A stretch of DNA of 64,000 bases from Gnetum montanum (Eukaryota > Streptophyta > Gnetopsida > Gnetales > Gnetaceae): assembly GCA_015680685.1 (NCBI GenBank), contig MNCI01006577.1:274773-338772 (forward strand). The letters are read 5' to 3'. The notes under the pieces are model-generated. The model did no database searches, was not told the origin of the DNA, and was given only the letters and a program-made list of their open reading frames with translations. Position numbers and translations under genes: made by a program. Below, piece after piece: positions 56,101 to 64,000 of the stretch; the stretch's first letter is position 1; every line of letters begins with the position of its first letter.

Positions 56101-58560
56101 ATGTGGAAGAAGCTTCCTCCATTGTGGAAAACACCAAATCCTAGATTTAACTATTTTTCACTATGTTTGGTGGGGTTTCATGGCTGTTGAAGATGCTTGG
56201 AAGGCTTCTAGGTCATGTGGGGTCCATTTTGGGATCAAAATTATGCTAGATGGGTGTTGGGGGATAAGATTGGGTGTTTCACCCCTTCTTGCATGTTGGG
56301 TACTATTGCCCTAATGTGGAATCCCATGGTGCCTAGGTTTGTTCATGTCTTACCAACCTTTGGGAACCCAAGGTTGAAAAAGGCATGTTTGGGTTACTAA
56401 AAATAGCAAAATATTTGTAATTAAAATGATTTTATAAAATAATAGACAATGTTTCCATGTTAGGAATGGTATTCCCAATGTGGATGCATGGGGTTAAGGT
56501 TGCCATAAGGTTTTAAGTGTTAAAATTGATAAAAATTTTAATGTTGATGCAAGTTTTGGTTAAGAATGATGGCACAAGGTGGGGCTCACAATCCAAAAAA
56601 ATTAAATTTTTGACAAGTGAAGTTGTTTCCGATTTAAGACCAATGTGAAATAGACTCTTCCTCCTTGTACTTTAGAGCTATTAGAGTTATGGTGCACTAA
56701 ATTAGTAGCTGGGGTTTCAAGGTGTGTGTTTAGGTTTTAGATGAGTTTTATATGTCAAATTTTGCAAGTTTTCATCACAACTATCATTCTACAACAACTG
56801 CACATTGGAGGAGAGCTCTAGTAGAGGTTCTTATGGCAACAACAACCAACCTTTAGCATGGAAGCCTCCCATCTTCCTCATAGCTAACGTTGATCTCTCA
56901 TCCTTCTTAGTCTTCAGCCATTCCTAGTGTTGAGCTTATTATGTCACCAAAGGAATGATGGGAAAATAGATGAAATTGAATGATTTAGAAAGTGGATGAA
57001 TGTGCTCAAGAGCTATAACAAGTACCTAGGCCCATCTCCATCTAGGCTTCCTATGTTACTGCTCCAAGATGGGAATTTGTACCTATTTTTACCTTTTTTG
57101 TAAGATTTCCTCAAGTTTTGCTTTCCATGTGTTAGGGCCATTTTTTCCAGATCTACTCTGATGGAGGAATTAAAATAAAATTTTGATGAAATCCCACCTC
57201 CTATTTTAGCCCTTTCCACATTGATCCATGGTCGTTTCATCATTTTAGCTTTTGTAGATTCGATTTTGAAAATAGGACTTGTTATTTCATGCTTTTTTTC
57301 TCAAAATTTTGGGGTATGGCCATTTTTTTAAAATATAAGCATTAGGATTTGTTAAAATTAAATTTCAAAAAAATCCTACCCCAACTATTTTTGTGTGAAT
57401 TTTAATGGGTTTCAATAGTTTTGGCTATTTTGATTGTTTCCATGGCTATATGAAATCTAGGGTTTTAGATTTTTGAAGTTTTGATATGAAAAAGAAAGTA
57501 AAGATGTATATTTTTTTCTTAATATAATGGCTATACATTTATAATATTTAAGTTCTTTTATTTTTATCCTTTCATTTAAGCTTTCTAATGGCTATTATCT
57601 CATTTAATTTGACCTTGAAACAAAGACGTTATGGTTGTTTTCCTAACATTGTGCAGTTAGGTTGTTTGTGCGACTTTTATAATTTCGTATAGATTTATGA
57701 GATTTTTCTAAAGAAACAGAAAATGTTTTGGTTCTTTTATGGTTATTTCTATGTAGGCATTGTCTTCAACTTTCTAATGAATGTGGAATCACTCTGATTG
57801 GACTTAAAATGAATTTTCTACGAATTTTCCATTAGGCACGTGTAGTAAGGATTCTTGTGTCTTTTTTAGAATATTACCCAAATTGAAAAACATTTCCTAC
57901 AAACACGGCAAAGGTTTTGCATTTTTTCTAAGCACAGGTGTGTAGGGATTAATTTAAGCTTTCAAACAGGGATGGAATCACTATGTTTGGACCTCAAACA
58001 AAATTTTGGCAATTTTTTTTCCAACCCTACGCGAAAAGGAATAAATGTTATGGCTACTATTTTGGCTAAATTCTTTCATGTTTCATGGATATATGGCTTT
58101 ACTTTTTAAATTTTTATAGTCATGGTTATAAAGTTCATTATTTCAAAATTCTTTTCCTAGTGGAATCACTAAAATTAGAGTACAAAAGAATTTTTGATGA
58201 TTTTTTTGGTTATGGTTTTGTTAAAGGCAAAATCATGGTTGTACTACATCATCCATTTAGAAATAGAAGTGGTTGATATGTATAACTTATGTAAAGTTAA
58301 AGGTTAATTTTTCAAAAGAATATTAAAAGCTTTTTCTATTTTAAATTAGCTTCTACTATGTCTACATAGATTTTTCTAAGTTCATGATTAGATGATTTTT
58401 CCAAATTTATGCATGCTTTGCATAATTTAGATGTTTTTCCTAAGATTTGTGCATAGTTTAGATGTTTTTTTTTTTATGAAATTTATGAATGCTTTGCATA
58501 ATTTAGATGTTTTTTCTAAATTTATACATAATTTAGGCTAATAATTAGCTTTAGCTATAA
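53120..58560. other. Element C long spacer (putative intron and aORF upstream region)
   Basis: No gene. 53400-56390 is homologous to D 25960-28660 and 9330-9500 in reverse orientation, with recurring blocks like CCATGCTAAGGGT, CACATTGGGGA and TTCCCC(C/T). 56400-58560 is AT-rich and matches D 7300-9300. An aORF first-exon remnant (ATGTCACCAAAGG) may lie near 56934 (+). Only chance open frames seen. Confidence 0.6.
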
Positions 58561-58589
58561 TGTTTTGGCTATAAAGGCTATAAAATGTG

Positions 58590-59040
58590 GTAACAATGCA
58601 TTTATGGAATTTCTTAAGCCAATTTAGATAAACATCTAAGATCTTTTTATAGAGGCAAATTTCAAATTTGACATAGGAAGTTTCTTCTAAATTTGTTAAG
58701 AAATTCCAATTGGTCATGACATAAGGTTATGCAAGGTTGTAATAATGTTTTCTTATGGAATTACTTAGGCTAATTTAGATAAACACCTTAGAGCTTTTTA
58801 CAGAGGCTAATTTCACCTTTGACTAGATGCTTTGCTTAAATTTTCCAAGTAATTCTAATAGGTCATAATGTTTTTGCTTTGAAAGATTGTAATAATGCTC
58901 TTTTTTCTTGTGGAATTTCTTAAGCTAATTTAAATAAACACCTTAGAGCTTTTTATAGAGGCTAATTTCACCTCTGACTAAGATGTTTTCCTAACTTGTT
59001 AAGAAATTTTCATTGGTCATAATGTTTTTGTTTTGAGCCA
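58590..59040. repeat. Three tandem copies of an about 150-base unit
   Basis: TGGAATT(T/A)CTTA(A/G)GC starts near 58605, 58756 and 58911, followed each time by TAGATAAACA(C/T)CTTAGA-like and (T/C)AGAGGC(T/A)AATTTCA. D has one copy at 7140-7290. The third copy ends at the deletion that removed the antisense gene. Confidence 0.85.
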
Positions 59041-59180
59041 TGGTTTTGGCTATGGGTTACTAAGTAGCTTTATGTTGTTGCATTTCAAGCTTTAGGAGAC
59101 ATTGGTGGCCCCAATGGTGAGAGTGGGAATGATCCACCACTTCCTCCCTCAGATGCCACTCAATAGCCTCCTTCAGTTTA
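59041..59180 (+). pseudogene. Remnant of the aORF last exon in C
   Basis: CTTTAGGAGACATTGGTGG and CCACCACTTCCTCCCTC match the last aORF exon of D (3604-3520), just after an intron-like end TTGTTGCATTTCAAG. All internal exons are missing between the 150-base repeat and this point. Confidence 0.65.
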
Positions 59181-59486
59181 GCTTGTTAACTATTTATTTT
59201 TGTTTTTATGTTGATGACTATGGTTAGCCAAGATTATGTTATGGATGGTTGTTATTCTTTGACATTCTTGCTACACATTGTGGCCATGGCTATGTATGTT
59301 ATGGACATTTTAACTTTAAATTTAAATATTTGGTTTCATTTTCTGGCTAAATATCATGTTGTAGTAAATGTTGTAAAAGTTGAGAATGGCTATATTGACT
59401 TTTTTATTATAGACTCAAAGGGCTAATTGATGTGATAATAGGCTAAGCAAAGAGAGATATAGTAATAAAAGGGATGTTTGCTAGTT
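59181..59486. other. Spacer between aORF remnant and minisatellite in C
   Basis: T-rich; matches D 3215-3520 in reverse (ATGGATGGTTGTTATT, CATTGTGGCCATGGC). A 72-codon open stretch here has no recognisable protein. Confidence 0.5.
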
Positions 59487-59665
59487 TTAGACTATCATGG
59501 GCACAAGTTATATAGTTTTGCTAGTTTAAGGCCATGGAAGGCTATATCACTAGTTTAGAGTCTTAGTGGATTGTAATGCCATTTTAACATCTTAGTGGAT
59601 GTAGTGTCAGTTTAACATCTTAGAAGACCAGGTGCCAATTTAACATATTAGCAGATGAAGTATGA
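59487..59665 (-). repeat. Post-protease minisatellite of C
   Basis: GCTAGTTTTAGACTATCATGG, GCTAGTTTAAGGCCATGGAAGG, ACTAGTTTAGAGTCTTAGTGG and further units ending CCAATTTAACATATTAGC. Counterpart of 3014-3212 in D. Confidence 0.82.
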
Positions 59666-59889
59666 AAGAGACACTTTTTCAATGTTTAAAACATAAGTAA
59701 AAATAAAGAAAGGTTGTAGAAAATAGGTAAAAATGGAAATGAATTTAGGCTACATGCATAAAGAGTAAAATAATAAATGCAAACTACATAAGAGAAATAA
59801 GGTTGCATGGCTATCGATGCATCTAGTCATAGAGGCATGGGATGGTTAAGGTAAACCTTACTTGTGTAGATTCTTCCTAATCTTTGCAA

Positions 59890-60760
59890 GATTAGGAAGT
59901 GAGTAAGCCCTACTCTGCACAAGTTTATATTTTACATCACCTTCACTTATGATGTTAAAAGGAAGTTCATCTCATAATGTATCCTATTGCCAATCGTTAT
60001 CATCATTGGCTATCTTGGGTTTTTGCTCTTCATGGATAGGAGCTTCTTCTTGAAACTCTACTTTAGATCCCTCTTCTATGTCTATGTTGCTAATAGCTAG
60101 GGGAACCATGTTATCACCATGAATGATGATTTCACCTCCCTCGTAAGGGAGGTGAATTTCTTAATGGATGGGTGAGGACATAGCTTGCAACTAAGCCAAC
60201 CAAGGTCTTCCCAAGATTAGGTTGAATCTTGATGTCTCTTCAACCACCAAGAAGTTGGTAGGTGTAGGGAATTTTTCTTCAACTACAAAATCCAAGGAGA
60301 TAGACCCCTTGACAACAACTATTGATCCATTGTAGGACTTAAGAGCTATAGTGGTTGTAGGTTGTACTTGCTTAGTTAAGCCCAAGCATTCAATGATGGT
60401 GCATGGGTTCATGTTGGTTGTAGCTCCATCATCAATGTGTACCTAATGCATTTTACATTGTCCTATGCATATGGTTATGAATAAAGAGGCTATAGTTACT
60501 TCGCCATTTTTGGTATTAACCTTAATTTCACTATCATGAAATGTTAAGGGTTTTAACTTCTCCTCCCTTGGTGAGGAAGGAATAATCACTACATGGATGG
60601 ATTCCTTGTTAGTAGGGATATCCTCACTAATGGGTATGTAGGTTAACATTTTGACTAGTGCTTCATGATGTGTGATGCAAGTCATGATCATGTCATACAA
60701 GCTTAAAGTTGTGTTTTTCTATTTGAGTGATTTCCTAACTTGGTCCATTGCACTAAGCAA
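59890..60760 (-). pseudogene. Element C aspartic protease (PR)
   Basis: Minus strand: LSLYDMIMTCITHHEALVKML (60710-60650), TIASLFITICIGQCKMH, active-site loop VHIDDGATTNMNP near 60440-60400 (D-D-G kept), GSIVVVKGSISLDFVVEEKF, FNLILGRPWLA, EIHLPYEGGEIIIHGDNM, and the tail DELPFNI...YKLVQSRAYSLPNL as in D. Two open runs (60700-60443 and 60412-60191) separated by one stop. Likely the closest relative of the D protease. Confidence 0.82.
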
Positions 60761-60779
60761 GTTTTTATTGTTGGTCATG

Positions 60780-63500
60780 GGCTTGTCACCCTGATTTTGC
60801 TTTACTTCCTCCATGCATCCCAAAATGAAAACTTCAACTTTAGGCTATCGCTGTTGTGACTCTTTCTTGTTGTTTTGGTTGAGGCCCTTGGTGTCCTCCT
60901 ATGACTTGTTGGTTGAAGAGGTTGAGATAGAGGAGGTCATGGGTATAGCCAAAATGGAAGTGGGCTTCGGTGGACTCACTTCCTTTCTACCTCCATATTC
61001 TTGTCTTCCTTGTTGTTAGGCTTATGCTTCTTCCTTTGTTTGGTTGTAGTATTTTGATTGTTAGCTATTGCCTTTAAGGAAGAGGTAGTAGCATTGGCCA
61101 CCATAGGAGGTTGTTGTGCAATTGTTTAGGCTATGTCTATTTGGGTTGTATTGGGTTGGAAGACCTTGATGACAAATGGTTCCCTTGGAGGCATTCATTA
61201 TGGTACTCTCACAATGAAGGGGGATCTTGAGTTATGGAAAGCCAAAGAAGTCCTTTTATTGTAGAGGGGTACTTGAATCATGAACGATTCTATTGCAAGT
61301 CTCTGATTGTCATCGATGTTGAATGCTAAAATAACATAGGGTCTATCATTGGCATTTAATGGGTCTTTATAGACTTGTATCGACTATTTTTATGGCTAAA
61401 CTGGGTTACAAGCATCTAAGAATGGTTCCTCCTATCTATTATCCTTTGCAGGTCATCCTACAATGCAAGGAAAAAGTTTGAATCATGACTAGGTACTTGA
61501 TGATAATGGTAGAAGTAGTCTAGCTTGAAGTATCTTGGCAACTGGGGATCATCCTTCGTTTCCCAAGTGGGATCTTTGGCTATTTTGCATAGTCACTCAT
61601 GTTTCTTTTATGTAGCTTTAGTCATTTTTTTTGTGTTGCATGTGTCCACTTATTAATAGTTGGTCTAGCAACTTGAATGGCTTTAATGGTAATGTAGTGT
61701 ATTTAGACCTATCCTTCCTTTCAAATTTAGGTATATTTATTTTTGATGTAGTGGTCCTAGAAGTTTATGGTTGGTTATTGTAGTTATTAGTGGAGGGCTT
61801 GGGAAGATTAACCTTCAGCCCTTAGTTCGTGGTCTTTGTTTCCTTGGTTACAATTGTTATGCTAGTGTTGTTTTGTTTGATCTTTTCTTTGTCTCTTTGA
61901 GTGTGTTAGTTTTCATATGCTATATAGGTTGGATCATGATTGGCCTCTATGGCATCCTTTATGTTTTCCGTTTATGAGAACACTTAGTTAAGAGACTGTG
62001 GATTAAGGTAGTAGAGTTTGGACTTGATGAAGTCAATAACTACTCCCTTGAATATGGCTAACAAGTAGGCTTTGGCTATAGGCTCTGGTATTTCATTCAA
62101 TAGTCCATTCCATAGTTGAATGAATTTTTGTATGGGTTCTAAGGGCCCCTACTTGACCTTCATGAGTTGGTCAAGCATTGTGTCAGGCTTCAAGTTATAC
62201 TTGAAGCGGTTGACAAATTGGACTACTAAATCCTCCAAAGATGATATGGACCCTCTAGGTAATGCATGATATCAATCAAGTTCTTTCCCATTCATAGACA
62301 TAGGAAAAATCCTCATGATGGCATGAGGCCATGGCTGTAAGAGTAAACATTTAGATCGAAAGGCAATAAGGTGAGCATTAGGATCACCTTCTTCATTATA
62401 TTTGCTAAATTAGGGAATGGGGACACTAGGAGGAAGTGTCCAGGATGGGACTACAAGACTTATGAAATCATCCTAGTAGAAGTCCATAATCTTGATAGTT
62501 TGTGTGGTAGAGGCTTTAAGTCTCTTCAACTCCTCTGTTAGGTCTTAGATCATTTGGAAGGCTTGATCCAAACCTTGCAGTGGCCCCATAGGTGGCGAGG
62601 TTTGTGCATAAGGTTGTGGCATCTATTGTGAGGCTTGTGGCCTTGTTATGGGTTACATGATAGAAGGAAGAGGTTGCATTATGGTTTTGGCTTATGGGCC
62701 AAACAAAGTAAAAGATGTTTATGTTGGTGCTTGAGGCACAAACAGGACAAATGAGGTATGTGACCCCTATGTTGTTTGGGGTCTCATCTAGGAACCCGCA
62801 TGAGTAGTTAACAAATTTGTGGTGGTCAAAACCACTATTGATGATTTTATATATCAAGTTTGTGTTGTAAATGACATTTATGTGCTATAGTTGGTTGTTT
62901 GTGGCATTGGTTGAGTATGATGTATGGCTATAACTAGTGTGGGATCTACCATAGTAAGGTAGAAAAGAGTGGAAGATTGTGGCATCATGCCCATGAAGAA
63001 AACAAAAGAATTAGAGGAAGGTGCTATGACCTTAGGGGATGTTTGTTGGAACAATCCTATTAGGATGTTTTCAAGCTCAAATTCTACCTTAAATTCATTT
63101 TCCTCTTCCTGTTGTTTCTCAAATCTATGCTTTTCATCTTCATTTTCCACAACAATCAATTTGGCTAGGCTACTTGAATATATGTTGTTAATGGGAATTT
63201 GGTCATACAGAGAAGGTATGTACACCTTTTCATCCCTATGTATGAGCTAAAAGTACCTTTTGGCCTTAGCTTCAATTCATGGAATTAGCATGCCTACCTA
63301 TATTTTACACAAATTAAGTTATAAAAATCTTCATTTATGGCTACAAAATTAGGACTCTCCCCTCTTATCCTCAAAGATTTCCTACACTCAATGACAGTAA
63401 GGTCTTTGGGATCATACGCCCTCATGGCTTATTAGTTATGATCTTCACCAATGAGGGTGAACGACAATTTGATGGACTTTTGGAAAGACATGGCTATAAT
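60780..63500 (-). pseudogene. gag: Element C gag polyprotein
   Basis: Start near ATG 63493 (SFQKSIKLSFTLIGEDH), then CRKSLRIRGESPNFVAI, VYIPSLYDQIPINN, an acidic run with KQQEEENEFKVEFELENIL (63115-63050), the Q/P-rich stretch (62880-62560), and the core 62500-61980 (MRIFPMSMNGKEL, FVNRFKYNLKPDTML, LLAIFKGVVIDFIKSK). The zinc-knuckle region is heavily decayed. VYKDPLNANDRPYVI follows at 61380-61330, with FMIQVP, PFIVRVP and PFVIKVF repeats (61290-61150). Stops throughout. Confidence 0.8.
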
Positions 63501-63540
63501 GTTGAGAATGGCTTAAAAATAGGCTATAAATGGTAAAATG

Positions 63541-63943
63541 GGAGTAAATTCCAATGAATGAAATTAAAAAAATATTAAAGAAAATGAAAATGAAAATAAA
63601 TGATGTACTTACTACAATTAGTGAGGGATAAAGTGGGTTTACCCCTGTACCAGAAATGGAATATTTGAAAGGTTGGTTTCAAGCCTCACCTAAGTTGACC
63701 TTCCAACTACCTCTCCGCTGGGTATGGTGGGGGGGAAGAAGGTGGATGAGATAGTGGAAATATCACACCTTCTTATTTCAACATTGTAGAGAGAGAGAGG
63801 GAGGGGAGGGGGAGTTTGAAGACCAAAATGGAAACTTGGTAGTTTCCAAAAATGGTTTTTGTAGGCTGCCAACTTTTACCACAAATGAGGAAAAAATAAG
63901 CTTGGATGGTATGGAAACTGATGAGACGCGGTTTTCACTAGGC
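63541..63943. other. Unresolved right flank of element C
   Basis: Expected to hold the leader, primer site and 5' LTR of C, but no TGGCACTAG site and no match to the C LTR is found. Contains a GA/GGGG-rich stretch at 63725-63815 (GAGAGAGAGGGAGGGG) and an A-rich start. No gene recognised. Confidence 0.45.
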
Positions 63944-64000
63944 CGCGATATCGCGTACGCGATATCGCGTCTTCACCTGCGATATCGCGTACGCGATATC
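63944..64000. repeat. CpG-rich palindromes CGCGATATCGCG, tandem with 34-base period
   Basis: 63944-63969 is a perfect 26-base palindrome: two CGCGATATCGCG arms joined by TA. The same core starts again at 63979 and runs off the window, giving a 34-base period with spacer TCTTCACCT. Surrounding sequence is CpG-poor. Confidence 0.92.

Larger units (their letters stand above)
30457..64000 (-). mobile_element. Element C: Tat/Ogre-type retrotransposon nested in D, interrupted by B
   Basis: Read on the minus strand: gag about 63500-60780, protease 60760-59890, remnant of the antisense gene, long spacer, RT 52797-51730, truncated RNase H, integrase 51120-50120, then after element B its tail and 3' LTR 31977-30457. 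It lies in the RNase H of D. The 5' LTR is not seen before 64000, so the true right end and the second target duplication (left flank ACAAA) are unknown. It is closest to D in protein and spacer sequence. Confidence 0.82.

Noticed and set aside
57300-58560. Possible tRNA or small RNA genes in AT-rich spacer
   Set aside because: No cloverleaf with GGTTCGAATCC-like B box was recognised.
63541-63900. 5' LTR of element C
   Set aside because: No match to the 3' LTR at 30457-31977 and no TGGCACTAG primer site could be found.

Overview
The window looks like repeat-filled intergenic DNA from a large-genome plant, probably a seed plant; I cannot fix the species. No host gene, tRNA, rRNA or CRISPR array was recognised. 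Almost everything belongs to at least four copies (A, B, C, D) of one family of giant Ty3/gypsy LTR retrotransposons. The polymerase is of the Tat/Ogre type: an RT with YVDD, GATYQRAM-like and LGF-like blocks, a classical RNase H, a second archaeal-type RNase H, and a DDE integrase with a WEGPY/F tail. All copies are defective. Most in-frame stops read as C-to-T changes (CAG/CAA/CGA to TAG/TAA/TGA), as expected for old methylated plant DNA.

Layout. D (+ strand, 1-30456, both ends missing) is the oldest host. A (- strand, 9502-25954, 16.45 kb, two LTRs) sits inside D with a 5-bp target duplication GCCCA. C (- strand, from 30457 past the right edge) sits in the RNase H gene of D. B (+ strand, 32233-50114, 17.9 kb, two LTRs) sits inside C with target duplication GTAGT. 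The right edge (about 63540-64000) is unresolved and ends in CpG-rich palindromes.

The unusual part. In A, B and D the space between protease and reverse transcriptase holds a multi-exon gene on the opposite strand (here 'aORF'): A 17202-20641 (+), B 38580-43057 (-), D 3520-7106 (-). In A six exons join in frame across five introns, and exon sizes agree between copies. The first large exon resembles an FCP1/NLI-interacting-factor-like (HAD) phosphatase domain whose catalytic Asp positions are replaced in all three copies. A helical middle, an acidic stretch and a charged, probably coiled-coil C-terminal part follow. In C the gene has been deleted except for its ends. All four copies keep an AG acceptor-like site 9-14 bases before the pol ATG. 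Since Ogre-type elements are known to have an intron between protease and RT, the aORF may be an antisense gene nested in a retrotransposon intron.

Other family traits. A degenerate minisatellite (core AAACTAG / CTAGTTTA) lies at the module borders: after protease, before RT and after integrase. Each subfamily has its own short palindromic word in LTRs and aORF introns or spacers: TAGCGTAGCA in B, AGCGTGCAGG-like in A, and CCATGCTAG/TTAGCATGG-like in C and D. Gag-protease and pol are on the element's sense strand; the aORF appears to have its own antisense promoter (TATA-like box at 43186-43200 in B).
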